This document shows positions 37,807 to 47,930 of a stretch of 64,000 nt of DNA, piece by piece. The notes below the pieces were generated by a model. It worked only from the letters and a program-made list of their open reading frames with translations, was not told where the DNA came from and did not search any database. Both the position numbers and the translations under genes were made by a program. This stretch comes from Pyropia yezoensis (Eukaryota; Rhodophyta; Bangiophyceae; Bangiales; Bangiaceae), in contig CM020619.1 in assembly GCA_009829735.1 (NCBI GenBank), positions 25,073,554 through 25,137,553 of the forward strand, written 5' to 3'. Numbering within the stretch: position 1 is the first letter of the stretch; every line of letters starts with the position of its first letter.

Positions 37807-39996
37807 TTACTCGTTTCCCGTGCTCGGCCGGGTACTGTCCTCCGGGGCATCCGAGGGAGGGGGTGCCTCCTCGACTGCCAGTACTCCTCCTAGAGCTTGC
37901 TGCCTACCCGGTGCCGGGCCTCGGGCGGGATACCCACCCATGGATGCCTTGCGTTGCGCCGCTCCCCGTCGAGACTCCTCCGGGATGAGTGGGCATGCGG
38001 ACACCCAGTGTTGGGGGTCTCCGCACAACATACATCCGGACGTGCCGACCGTCCCGGGCGTCCGCGTCGGGTTGGCTCCATAGGTCCGGTTGCCTGCCTC
38101 GGGCGCCCGAGTGCCCGCCCCTTGGTAGGCCTTGGGTCCCGGTGCCAGCCGGAACATGGACTCCCCCGACCGGTTGGCTCTACCAGCGATGTGCGGAGGT
38201 GCCTCCGTACGTACTGCCCATGTCGGCAGGGGCTGGTGGGGGTTACCCGTAACTGGGGCATACCCCATAGTCCGCACATACGGGACGCGCCGACCCGCTC
38301 CCTCGTTGACCTGGAACTGGGTCCCAGCCGGTGCGATGCACGCTACCGTACCATGCTCATCAATCACCGGCGTCGCCGGTAGCAACAGGTGGCCCTGTTG
38401 GTCGACTAGAGGTTCATCCTCACCGGTAGGGGGATGTTCGGTCGCTACCAGTACTGGTGCGGCCTTACGTTCCACCTTCTCTTGCCCCGGTACCGGGGTA
38501 AGACTGGGTTTGCCTCCCTCACCCTTGGACTTCGGGGCCAAGGCGCATTCCGGGTGTAGCACCCGGTAGGCGTCCCCTAGGGACTTGCACATATGCATCA
38601 GTCGACTGAAGCTCGTCCGGGCCGTATTGGCTCCCCGTGCGGATATCCGCACGTAGTTGGGTACTCCTGCGAACAGGATGGCCCGTAGTTCCCCTTCACC
38701 GAGGAGCTTCCCCAGCTCGTAGTCGAGCTCTTGGATCCGGCGTCCAAACATCTCCTCATCCTCCCAGGACTGGGCGGTGGCAGTGCGCAGGGCCCGATAG
38801 TGGTCTTCGCACTTGTCCTCACTGAGGTAACTGCTCAGCAGCTCCTTGAGAATCCCACGGTAATCCATGGGGGTGTCTGCAACCCTCATTCCCGGCATCG
38901 GGGATGCCTGGCGGAGGATGCCTCGAACGCGCTCGTCAACAAAGAACGGGAGAATCTCCTGCGCCAGCCCCTCGTTGACGAGTGCCTTGTCTGCGGCTGC
39001 CTTAAAGCTAGTCAAGAAGCCGATGACTGCCAACGGGCGTCCGTTGGGGCCCCCGAACATAGGGACTCCCTTCATAAGGGTCTGCATAGAGCGGATCGCT
39101 CGGTGCGAGGTCGTACGCATCGATTCCGATACGGCAGTGGATCGGTCCTCCAAACGGTAACGTTCGTGAGTCAGTACCGACCTGAAGACTTCGTTGACAA
39201 TCTCCGTGTCCGCGTTCTGGATATCCAGTCGCTTCGCCAGTTGATGAGTGAACTCATCGGACTCCAACCGCTTCAGTAAGCTCGCAGTAACCTGCGCTGT
39301 CATCGCTTGCACCAGTGACGCTGGAGCTTCCGGCGTCGGCGCCTCGGGTACCCGAGTTGCCTGGCTTCCGTCGTCGAGGGGGTAATGGGAGACGGTACCG
39401 TCTCCTCCCATCGCCGACTCTGTTCCGGCGTAAGTGTCCGCCGGACCATGTCCGCGGAGCCCGCTCTGGGTGCTCCGTGTGTAGCGTTCCGTATGGCTAC
39501 GTTCCAACTCAACCGACGAGTCGGATCCATAACCCGCCGTATCCGGGGGTTGTCCAGGAGTAGCAACACCGGGGTTGACCCTGGTGGCCTCCGAAAGTAG
39601 TCCGGCCAGTTCGAACCGTACCGGTGTGGGAGGAACACGACGGGGTCCCGTCGTGTGGCGTGTTGACATCAACACTGCCATTGCGTCCTCCGTACGCTCT
39701 TGACGGGCGTCGAGCCCGGTGAACCGGGCTTCGATGCGAGCCAATGATGCCATCAGGGAATCCCCTGGTGAAGGAGGCGGCGGAGTGAGGTCGGTCGATG
39801 ACAGTTGAGGCGGGCCCCCGCCTCCTGCCGTCCGAGCCGTGCCAAACGTCGATCCGGCACCGGAAAGCATTGGCGTCTCAATGTTGTCGATCGGGTTACC
39901 GATCCCGGTTCCCGGGTTCAGCTCCGGGGTCGGCGTCGACGCCGATCCGTCACCTTGAACGTTCCCCGTCTCTTGGGTGGACATAGTCACAATCAT
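37807..39996 (-). CDS. gag: Gag protein of element BC
   Basis: 729 residues from the ATG at 39994-39996 (a second ATG four codons on has a better context). Capsid-like central region with a helical, charged composition (VFRSVLTHERYRLEDRST ... FFVDERVRGILRQA) and a CCHC zinc knuckle, C-x2-C-x4-H-x4-C, at residues 655-668 (CMLCGDPQHWVSAC). Follows the PBS in the usual position. The Pro/Thr-rich N-terminal third is probably disordered. Confidence 0.88.
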   Translation of the reverse strand: MIVTMSTQETGNVQGDGSASTPTPELNPGTGIGNPIDNIETPMLSGAGSTFGTARTAGGGGPPQLSSTDLTPPPPSPGDSLMASLARIEARFTGLDARQERTEDAMAVLMSTRHTTGPRRVPPTPVRFELAGLLSEATRVNPGVATPGQPPDTAGYGSDSSVELERSHTERYTRSTQSGLRGHGPADTYAGTESAMGGDGTVSHYPLDDGSQATRVPEAPTPEAPASLVQAMTAQVTASLLKRLESDEFTHQLAKRLDIQNADTEIVNEVFRSVLTHERYRLEDRSTAVSESMRTTSHRAIRSMQTLMKGVPMFGGPNGRPLAVIGFLTSFKAAADKALVNEGLAQEILPFFVDERVRGILRQASPMPGMRVADTPMDYRGILKELLSSYLSEDKCEDHYRALRTATAQSWEDEEMFGRRIQELDYELGKLLGEGELRAILFAGVPNYVRISARGANTARTSFSRLMHMCKSLGDAYRVLHPECALAPKSKGEGGKPSLTPVPGQEKVERKAAPVLVATEHPPTGEDEPLVDQQGHLLLPATPVIDEHGTVACIAPAGTQFQVNEGAGRRVPYVRTMGYAPVTGNPHQPLPTWAVRTEAPPHIAGRANRSGESMFRLAPGPKAYQGAGTRAPEAGNRTYGANPTRTPGTVGTSGCMLCGDPQHWVSACPLIPEESRRGAAQRKASMGGYPARGPAPGRQQALGGVLAVEEAPPPSDAPEDSTRPSTGNE

Positions 39997-40189
39997 TCAA
40001 CCGACGTACCCGTCACCACGAATAAGAGAGCGAGGGGGTAGTTGGGGGAGAGTAACCGTAGATCGCAGTCAAACGCAACTACTCAAAACAATCAACAGAT
40101 CGCAGCACCACGAGTACAAAAAAAGGACTGGATCCCTATCCGTGTGCCAGGGCCGAAGACGGCGTCACCACAAGGGTGACGGAGACCCG

Positions 40190-40207
40190 TCCCCTGCTGC
40201 TCCACCA
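40190..40207 (-). promoter_or_regulatory. Primer-binding site of element BC
   Basis: On the minus strand TGGTGGAGCAGCAGGGGA, one base inside the 5' LTR. It begins with TGG, as expected for pairing with a tRNA 3' CCA end. The identical 18 nt occur in element D (56223-56240). The tRNA is not identified; its 3' end should read TCCCCTGCTGCTCCACCA. Confidence 0.75.
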
Positions 40208-40208
40208 A

Positions 40209-40572
40209 TGTAGCACAATAGGGTATCCGCTGCACGTCCACTCTCAGGGAACACTCGCCAGGGGGGATCGGCACCAACGTCACCGGGAGGCCAAGGTTGC
40301 TGTCCTTGGAGCGCAAGCCACGGGACCAAGATGGGAGCCCAAATGGGAGGGGTTTGTTGTTCTGCCTTGGCCGGCGGTGGATTCGCCGCCGGCCCCCTCG
40401 TTATAAACCCTCGGAGACGCTACTAACTACCCTCCACCCCAAGATGCAAGTCCCGCTGGTCATGCGTGACTTATAGATACCGTGACCAGTACGGACTCCC
40501 AAATTGAAAGTTAAGGGTTAGAAGTAGCCCCCCTAATATTAGGGTCACAATACGGACAACCATATTGCTACA
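40209..40572 (-). repeat. 5' LTR of element BC
   Basis: 364 bp; by eye two substitutions relative to 29859-30222. Followed by the duplication ctacg (40573-40577). Confidence 0.92.
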
Positions 40573-40577
40573 CTACG

Positions 40578-41390
40578 GTTGCTGCTGGTTGGTGACGGTG
40601 GTCACGCACGGCGTAGGGCCTGCGTCGCTGCGACGGCGGCTGGTGTCGTAGGTGCGGTTGGTGCCGACTGTGTCGCAAAAGGACGACAGCTGGGCGGGGC
40701 GTTGGGCGTGCTCCTCCTGCTGGTGGAGGTGCTTTCGTGGACGCCGGTGGTGGTGGTCTTCATCTTCTTAAGCTCCTGCTCGCTGCGCGTGCGGGTGTCT
40801 GGTGGCCGCACGGTCTGTGGGCCCGCGTGGCTGCGGCGGCGGTTGGTGCGGTAGGTGCGATTGGTGGTGGTTGGTGCCGGTCGTCGCGCACGGTCTTGGG
40901 GCCCGCGTGAACGCGGCGGCGGTTGGTGTCGTAGGTGCGGTTGGTGCCAATTGTGTCCCACGTGGACGACAGCTGGGCGGGGCGTTGGGTGCGCTCCTGC
41001 TGGTGGAGGTGCTTCCGTGGACGCCGGTGGTGGTGGTCTTCATCTTCTTGAGCTCCTGCTCGCTGCGCGTGCGGGTGTGTGCGGGCCGCACGGTCTGTGG
41101 GCCCGCGCGGCCGCGGCGGCGGCTGGTGTCGTAGGTGCGGTCGGTGCTGGTGGGGGCACACGTCGACGACAGCTGCGGTTGGCGCGGTTGGTGCTGTTTT
41201 CGCCGGTTTTTGCGCACGTCGACGACTCAGTGTGTGTGCGCGAGTTGTTCCCTCTGCTGGTGGACGTGCTTCTGACGGCGTCGGTGGCGGTGATCTCAAT
41301 CTTCTGTAACTGCTGCTTGCTGCGCGTGCCGGTGCCAGTGTGTGGGTCGCACGGTCTGTGGGCCAGTGTGGCTGCTGCGTGCGCGAGTTG
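40578..41390. repeat. Degenerate GC-rich tandem repeat, target of element BC
   Basis: Long units sharing gtgtcgtaggtgcgg (starting near 40643, 40926 and 41126), gctcctgctcgctgcgcgtg and ccgcacggtctgtggg. The sequence left of element BC (about 29790-29853) belongs to the same array, which was one block before the insertion. Spacing is irregular (about 283 and 200 bp). Confidence 0.7.
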
Positions 41391-41435
41391 CTATCCGTGC
41401 TGGTTGAGGCTCTGCCGTGGCATCTTTTTGTCACC

Positions 41436-41696
41436 ATGAACGGCGATGAGAATCCTGAGGCAGTGAGCCCGGCCAGCTCCACGCGCACCTGCCGCATCTG
41501 CCGCTACACGTACAAGACGGGCACCACTGGTCACAATGCCAAGAACTGCGCGCTCAACGACATGCAGTGCCGGGCTCTCGAGCCGACCACCAGCCCCTAC
41601 CATGTTTTTGGACCGTGTCTTTCTGGCAGCTGCTCGCACAACGTAAATTGCACCGTGTGCCACAAGCTCGGGCACTCGAACACCACGCAGCGGTAA
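41436..41696 (+). CDS. Small CCHC zinc-knuckle protein
   Basis: 86 residues from the ATG at 41436 to TAA. It has a C-x2-C...GTTGHNAKNC segment, typical of a zinc knuckle of the kind found beside MULE transposases and in gag proteins, and a second Cys/His cluster (CTVCHKLGH). It ends 17 bases before the ATG of the next frame, which is read in another register. Together they may be one gene joined by an intron or a frameshift, possibly from an unrecognised transposon. Confidence 0.45.
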   Translation: MNGDENPEAVSPASSTRTCRICRYTYKTGTTGHNAKNCALNDMQCRALEPTTSPYHVFGPCLSGSCSHNVNCTVCHKLGHSNTTQR

Positions 41697-41713
41697 CCCG
41701 CATCCGATGGCGC

Positions 41714-42889
41714 ATGAAGAAGGGCACGCCCGCGCGGTCTGACCACCAACCGAGCCTGACAGGTGCTGACTTTGTGTGTGACTTTGTGAAGGACTCGGAC
41801 GTGAGGCAGATTTTGGAGAACTGCGTCAGCGCGGCAACCGAAGCGGCGCTGGGCAAGGTGCGCGACACGGGTGTTTCACGAAAGCTGAAGAACGGGAAGA
41901 ACGTGAAGGGGAAGTCAAGCCGGCAAGGGCCGGCGTCAGCGTCGGCGAGGGCGATCCTGAAGAAGCGCGGATCTCTCTCTGGCCGTGGTGGTGGTGGAAG
42001 TTCATCCCATCGCTCTCCCTCACAGCGTTCACCTCGCGGCCGCACACCTGTTACGCCGTCTGGGAGCCGCAAAGGCAAGGGGATCAAGACATCCAAGTTT
42101 GACGACGTGCACGTCGTGTCCGACTCCAGCGGGTCTGCGGACGGAGGGTATGGGTGGCCGCTGGGCACGTGGGCGCGCTTCTTCCAGCTGCTGCAGCCAG
42201 TGTCGTGGGCGCCTTTTGCGTCGTTGACGTCGACAGGCCTGGTCGATGTGGTCTTGGTGGCAGCCAGCCAGCTGCCTATTGAGCAGACGGATGAGGACGT
42301 GCAACGAATGATGCAGAAAAGGGCATTGCAGAACGGCCTGCGCGGCTTCATGGTCTCGTGTGGCCAGTACTGCGCGGCTTACATCGCGGAGTTCCTGTGC
42401 CTGTCGCTGCCGCCCCGCATGCAGGCGACCTACCTACCATGTGTCGCAGGTGGAGTTGTTGAAGTTCTTTCGGATGCCGCGACCGCAGCGGCCGCGCACA
42501 AGGCAGGCCTCGGCGCCGTCTCTGCTGGCACTCGTGCTCGTGGTCTCTCAGTTGGCCGTGGTGCAGCATCCACACGAGCTGGGTCCGCGCATCTTTTGGG
42601 CTTGGGTTCCGCTGAGGCTGACCGCCACGACGTTGGAGGCGCACCCTTGGGAATTCCTCCCCGTGCTGGCGGTGCCTTCCAAGCGGGACGCGTTGCCGTA
42701 GGTACTGTGCCGGTCGTGAATACCCCTGTAGGCGGCGGTGTTAGTGCGCGCCGTCGTGACGGTGTTGGCAGCGGGAGCGGTAAATCAGACGCATCCTGCC
42801 AAAAAGCTGCGAGTGGCTTCCCGGCTGGCGTTACGGTCTTCAGGCCCGTGGACGTGTCTACGTCAAGCGCACCTCCGGCGGTTGAGTAA
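41714..42889 (+). CDS. Unrecognised basic protein, possibly transposon-encoded
   Basis: 391 residues from the ATG at 41714. N-terminal part with ordered segments (GADFVCDFVKDSDVRQILEN), a Lys/Arg/Ser-rich middle (SRKLKNGKNVKGKSSRQG), then a hydrophobic-aromatic part (WARFFQLLQPVSWAPF) and an Ala/Gly-rich end. I know no family for it. The zinc-knuckle frame just upstream and the transposons around suggest an element protein, for example an ORF1. No reverse transcriptase or transposase accompanies it here. Confidence 0.4.
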   Translation: MKKGTPARSDHQPSLTGADFVCDFVKDSDVRQILENCVSAATEAALGKVRDTGVSRKLKNGKNVKGKSSRQGPASASARAILKKRGSLSGRGGGGSSSHRSPSQRSPRGRTPVTPSGSRKGKGIKTSKFDDVHVVSDSSGSADGGYGWPLGTWARFFQLLQPVSWAPFASLTSTGLVDVVLVAASQLPIEQTDEDVQRMMQKRALQNGLRGFMVSCGQYCAAYIAEFLCLSLPPRMQATYLPCVAGGVVEVLSDAATAAAAHKAGLGAVSAGTRARGLSVGRGAASTRAGSAHLLGLGSAEADRHDVGGAPLGIPPRAGGAFQAGRVAVGTVPVVNTPVGGGVSARRRDGVGSGSGKSDASCQKAASGFPAGVTVFRPVDVSTSSAPPAVE

Positions 42890-43095
42890 AGGACGACACT
42901 TGAGCACGATCTGGGTCTGCTGGGCGTTCTCTCTTTCGTGTCCCTGCTGCTAGGGGCGCGAGTTATGCTGTGCATAGGCACGAATGCGGACGTGGTGTGA
43001 CCGTGTAGTGTTGCGGGTCACTTCGTTGTACAACTGCATCAACGATATATTTATAGCCACGCGACGGGGTTCTGCACCAGGCGGTCGAGCTCCTT

Positions 43096-44090
43096 CTACA
43101 CTCTTCTAAACTGGCCGTAAATTTGGGCGTGCGTCAGGCGGCCGGCCGCCTTCGCGACCAACCGTCGTGGCTTGTCAAAGTAGCGGCTGTCGTGGTCAAT
43201 GATGTCTCTGATGTGCCTCTTCAATTCGTTGAACACACCCTCAATGGGCTGCAGGTTGGGCGCATACGGGGGCAGGCGGATAAGGTACGCTCCGTTCATC
43301 TGCAGGAAGTCGTCGCCGAGCTGGTCATGAACGCCAGCGTTGTCGAACGGCAGCACGCAGTTCGAGGGCTGCAAGGCCCACGGGAGGTTGGGCGAGTACG
43401 TTCCCATGTGTTCGCTATCCAACAGATCTTGTAGGAACAAGCGCCAGTCGTCGCTGCTCTGAGCGGGGCCTAGCACAACTGTCTGCAGCCACAACACACC
43501 GTCCACTGCGCTCACCGCCATCATCGAACTTGTGCGCGGGATGCTGCGAGGATTCCGGTCCAACAGCAAGCAGGGCTCGTTGCGCACAGACCTGCTGTAC
43601 ACGCGGTAGGCGTCGTTTCCTGACTTGTGCGTCTCGTCAATGCTCACGACGCTCCGCATGGGTATCTGTGTCATCGTCTGAGCGAACACCTGTTGCATCT
43701 GCTCACTCCGCTCTTGAAACAACCTCACGATCTTCTTCCTGGTGTACCCGTGATGGCGCAAGACACGGTAGATTGTGGGCGCGCTCGCATGCACGTCCGC
43801 ATATTCCTCAGACATGTTCCTGAGAGTCTCCAGCACGTGCACATGCTCCTTGAGGAACGCCGCCTGCTCTGTCTGCACCAAGTGCAATACCGCTGCCGAC
43901 AGGGAGGACGAGAATATGGCAGCGTCAAAATGAGCGTTCTTACGCACCTCGCTCTCCCACACCGTGCCCGCGTCTGCCCACCGCAGCCCCCATCGATGCA
44001 GAGACCTGGTGGAGCGCTGCATGATGCGCGCCACCTCTTCCTGGCCGAATCCCTCCTCGTACAACCCCAACGCATGCATGCGCTGCTGCT
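43096..44090 (-). pseudogene. Tc1/mariner (IS630)-type transposase split by element D
   Basis: Minus-strand frame of about 331 codons. It has an N-terminal helix-turn-helix (LYEEGFGQEEVARIMQRSTR), then the DDE_3 catalytic core: VVSIDETHKSG (first Asp), CVLPFDNAGVHDQ (second Asp) and PYAPNLQPIEGVFNELK (Glu), with about 33 residues between the last two. The frame enters the LTR of element D at 44090/44091. On the far side of D, after ctgct (56818-56822), an ATG at 56832 supplies Met-Phe-Ser-Glu-Gln in frame, so D sits five codons into the gene. The frame is otherwise intact. Confidence 0.85.
44086..44090. repeat. Left target-site duplication of element D (ctgct)
   Basis: ctgct before TGTGGTAT at 44091 and again at 56818-56822 after GCTACA. 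Confidence 0.88.
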
Positions 44091-44322
44091 TGTGGTATAA
44101 ACTCGATCCTCTCAGACACGTGTCAATATCCCTCGGGGGAAAGGGACAGGTAACACAGAAAGGGGAACTACGAGAGTGGTATGCCTGTTGCCTCACGTGC
44201 CTGCTCGCAGGGCGATCAGATACGCACGGTAGTGCACACGGGGAAGAGGAAAGCAAACGCGCAGTTGTCTTTTTCCTGAGGGCGCGGGCCAAGGGCGCCT
44301 CGCTGTCCCTCTTAACCTGCAT
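44091..44322 (-). repeat. 3' LTR of element D, outer part
   Basis: Matches 56245-56476 of the intact LTR with three visible substitutions. Starts TGTGGTATAAA. Confidence 0.9.
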
Positions 44323-47300
44323 CGTCGGCGACCGGAACCACATGCAACTCAATCACACACACTGCATGGCGTTGTATTTCACAATTTTCCACTGCAACGT
44401 ACTGCAACATCACGCAAAGACCTTCCACTGATGAAAAAAGAGCACCACTGCAATACATGTCATGACTTGTATATCGCCGCATCTTCTCGTATTTCCCTGC
44501 AACACAGATCCCTCATGCACATCACCGCTCCTCACACACTGGCCATCGTGACTCCGACAGTCGCATCGGACAAGCTGGTCGAGTCACGGACGACGAAACA
44601 TCGACCTTCCGTTCTCCACGCCTACACGCCCGGCCGCCAGTGTCGTCTTCGTTCATAATACATCGCTGAAGAGTCCACCAATTCTTTCGACCCGACCAGA
44701 TCGCGCGGTCCGGACGTTGCAGGACATCTGATTGACCACACAGCCTCGCCCGAGCCTCCATTCACGCAGGCTACTTTTTGGCATCCCCTCCTCAACATGC
44801 TCATTTGCGCATCTACCGACGCCAGTGAGCTGATTCTGGACTCAGCTTGTCTTAAATCCCACCAAGATCCTCCACAAGTGATGATCCAATTCCCGGCTCA
44901 CACCCCTCCCACATCACCACGCGAAGCACCTCCCGAGAATCGTCCTTGGGGAGGGGCACGGTGCCTTCTGGGCCCAAATCAGAGGACTGTCGACTTGGTG
45001 CAGTCAGCGAAGAGCAAGAGCCTGTACGTCTGCGTGTCCATGATTGAAGATTTCACCGATTCGCCTCTCCTTGCCACGTCCTGAGCAATCCCCACCCCTC
45101 TTTCCCAGAATTCTCATCTGACTCCTCAAATCCTAGTCAATCGCAGCTCCGGAAGCTCTCTGCCTCCCCGCCCCCCCGCGCCCCCTCCAGCCCTCCCAGT
45201 TGCTCATGTTGACCCCCCCTCCAAGAAGGGCTCTCAATACATCAATTCAGCTCTTGGAACTTGTTCGGGAGGACGAATGACGACGGGAGCAAGACGCTGG
45301 GCTTATTCGACAGCGTGATCCCCCGCTCCCGGACAAGCTACTGCGACGTAAAAAAATATCCCGCAGGGGCATGGAGGACTGGCAAGCTACCAAATCGGTC
45401 TCACTTCAGATTTCTTCTCGAGAAAGTTAGTAGACCTTAATTGTTCATGATAAGTCTCATTCGACACCACTATCGTGAATTTGCATGGGGGCACCATCGC
45501 GTTCTGGTTGGTCGATGTGATGATAAGTTTTGAAAACGTTGCATTTCCGCATGTTCTCTTGATGACTTACGTTAGAATGCTCGAGCACTCCGAAATTGGG
45601 GATGCTTCAAGAACGTTTTCGTCAATATTTGAACTTTCCGTGTGCGCAAGTACAGGATCTTTTGTTGAACTCTCACAAATTCTGAACAGAGTGGGCAGAT
45701 CCTTGCACGGGCTTGCTTCATATGAAGATTATTTGCTTGACCAATCAGCGCAATCCGCCACCACCACTTGGCGCCCATTGAATGAACTGGTGGCCACCGT
45801 CGCTGCGCTGGAGGCCGCACGCCATTGGATGCGTGTGGAGCACGAACCGGGCTTGCCACACATTGCCCTTCTCCACCCACCGCCTTGCCTCCACCTCACC
45901 CCCCCCTCCACGCCCCGCTCGCACTCTCCTCCATCCCCTGCAAGCGCTCTCCCGGACTGCCCCTTCTCCCACCGTGTCGTGTCCCATTCCTTTCCTGCTC
46001 CCCTCCCACCCCCCCTCGTCTCCACCCCCCGCGCCCCCCTTCTCTCCATATCCTCTCCCACTTCCCCGCACCCATGCCCCCCCCCCACCCCCCCCTTTCT
46101 CCACCCTTCGCGCCCCCCCCGCTTCCCTCCATCTCCTCTCCCGCTTCCCCGCACCCACGCTCTTCCTTTTCCGCTTACTCTTCTTGTCCATCACTCAGGT
46201 ATGTGCGGAAGATGCCATGGGTGGTGCATGTGGGTGGATCGGCTGGACGGAGCTGCTCTGGTGATGCACGTGGGTGTGTGCGCGGGGGGCTGCTCGCGCG
46301 GTGGTACGAGAGGGCGCGTGGGAGGGTGGCAGTTGCCGTGGTGGTGGCGGTAGGAAGACGATACACATGGGGGTGCCATACATGCACAGTTCCATGTCAT
46401 GCGCTACCTTGGCTTGCATTTCCCTGCATGTGCGTTGCGTTGGCTTGCAATTACCGGCATGTTTTTGATATTCACGAGTTTTTTGCCCGCTACGTACCTT
46501 TCGCAGTTCCTTCTCAATGTGATCCTTACCGCGCTGGTGTCCTCTCTTCCCTTCTCTTCCACCCCCGGCTTCTCGGCTCCCCTCCACGCGCTTTCACACC
46601 CCCCGGCGCCCTCTCCCTCCTTCACGTGGTCTTTCTGTGTACCCATCAGGTATGCGCAGAGTATGCCGTGAGTGGTGCATGTGGATGGATGAGCCGGACG
46701 CAGCTGCTATGGTGATTTAGGTGGGTGCGTCGGCGGGTGGATGCGTCTGCTGTGGTACGGGAGGACATGTGGGCGGGAGGCCGCGGGCGTAGTTGTGTCC
46801 GTCGTGTGACGGCGAGTACAGGCGGCCGCGCGTGGAAGCACCAGCAGGCGTGCGGAGTGTCTGGCGGGATCGGTTGAACGGTGTGTCTGCCCATTGTGTC
46901 AGGGACGGCGGGTGTCTGGGGCGGCGCAGACACTGCGGCGAGGCATTTACGTCGATGCGGCAAGCGGCTGTGACTGTGTCTGTCTCTGGTGTGTGTCTGT
47001 GCCTGTGTCTATTCACCTGATCAGGCAGCTCCAGGTGGCCCGCCTCTGTAATACGTGTCAAAATGCTTTGAGAAGGTGCTGAGTAACTACGAAAGTGAAC
47101 AAAAATGGATGAGCGATTCCACAAGGACCGGAATAAAAGGGGCCGTCATCCGGCGTCATCCGGACTGTGCCGGATACGCACTGTAGTGGCCTATTCAACT
47201 CTGTGTGTTTCACACTGCAATCTGGCTTGCATTGAGGTGTGTTACGGGATGCAATACACGTGGTGTATGGTGCATCACACCATTTTTGCTGCCCTGTTTC

Positions 47301-47404
47301 CCTGCCTGAGTTGCAAGCATCTGCCTGTATCTATTGCATTTCAAACAGGCGTTGAAATACAGGAAAACATGCAGTGAAATACAGTTGTTCCGGTCGCCGA
47401 CGAT
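44323..47404. mobile_element. Element F: 3.08-kb DNA transposon of unknown family
   Basis: Perfect 16-bp terminal inverted repeats CGTCGGCGACCGGAAC (44323-44338) and its complement (47389-47404). It interrupts D's LTR exactly; the intact LTR reads gcatctggg, here gcat|F|atctggg, so the target duplication is AT (or ATC if one base of the repeat is not counted). Just inside both ends is the motif TGTATTTCAC. No transposase is recognisable, so it is probably non-autonomous. Its interior contains C-rich tracts (about 45880-46170) and a roughly 450-bp spaced direct repeat (46199 and 46651). Confidence 0.82.
45475..46353 (+). CDS. Open frame inside element F, doubtful
   Basis: A 292-codon frame. 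The first 125 residues look like ordinary protein (FWLVDVMISFENVAFPHVL ... SLHGLASYEDYLLDQ); the rest is Pro/His/Ser low complexity from the C-rich tract. No family is recognised. It could be a captured gene fragment. Confidence 0.2.
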   Translation: MNLHGGTIAFWLVDVMISFENVAFPHVLLMTYVRMLEHSEIGDASRTFSSIFELSVCASTGSFVELSQILNRVGRSLHGLASYEDYLLDQSAQSATTTWRPLNELVATVAALEAARHWMRVEHEPGLPHIALLHPPPCLHLTPPSTPRSHSPPSPASALPDCPFSHRVVSHSFPAPLPPPLVSTPRAPLLSISSPTSPHPCPPPTPPFLHPSRPPRFPPSPLPLPRTHALPFPLTLLVHHSGMCGRCHGWCMWVDRLDGAALVMHVGVCAGGCSRGGTRGRVGGWQLPWWWR

Positions 47405-47744
47405 CTGGGGGAGCCTCGGCACGTTGGCCAGGTAACCCCCCCCCATACCCCCGAGTGGCCCCGACCCGAGTCTAACCTCGTCAGGTCGGGGGCCACTATC
47501 ACTACTAATTCTATTCCCACTCACCAATCTCACACTCAAATTCTCTCAAATCAAGTCCCTCACAAATATGCAAAAACCCATCAGAAATCCCTCTCTCACG
47601 TGTGGATAGCGTAGTCCACCGCATCCCAGTGCCGGGCACGGGCCACGGCCGCCAACCATCACCACACGGCGGGCGTGTACTGGCACCTGGTGCCCTCTGG
47701 TTGCAGTCTCGGGTCGGCGCCAAGTCGGGGCCAGGGATGCTACA
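47405..47744 (-). repeat. 3' LTR of element D, inner part
   Basis: Matches the intact LTR up to ...GGGATGCTACA (56817), with two visible substitutions. Confidence 0.9.
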
Positions 47745-47757
47745 TAGCTCCCTCCCT
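47745..47757 (-). promoter_or_regulatory. Polypurine tract of element D
   Basis: Reads agggagggagcta on the minus strand directly before the 3' LTR. Confidence 0.6.
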
Positions 47758-47930
47758 AGTCCGGCACGTCCTCGGGCCGAACCAGGTGCCACCGTGCACA
47801 GCCTCGAGCACGTCCACACCGGTGCCGAGGTTGAGCGTCTTCACCCCGGTAACGATCACCTGCTCCGATTCTGTTCCCCCCCCTCTTCTCCTTCACCTTG
47901 GCCCTCTCGTTCCCCCGGATTCAGGACGTG

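Larger units (their letters stand above)
29859..40572 (-). mobile_element. Element BC: full-length Ty3/gypsy chromovirus-like retrotransposon
   Basis: 10.7 kb, bounded by two 364-bp LTRs and a 5-bp duplication. Sense strand is minus: 5' LTR (40209-40572), PBS (40190-40207), gag (39996-37807), pol (37723-33632), antisense ORF (30812-32680, plus strand), polypurine tract (30225-30234), 3' LTR (29859-30222). By eye I count two differences between the LTRs, and gag and pol are open, so the insertion is recent. It lies in a host tandem repeat. Confidence 0.92.

Noticed and set aside
44091..44352. N-terminal extension of the mariner-type transposase in its open frame
   Set aside because: This part is LTR of element D and the start of element F; the real first codons are at 56818-56832.
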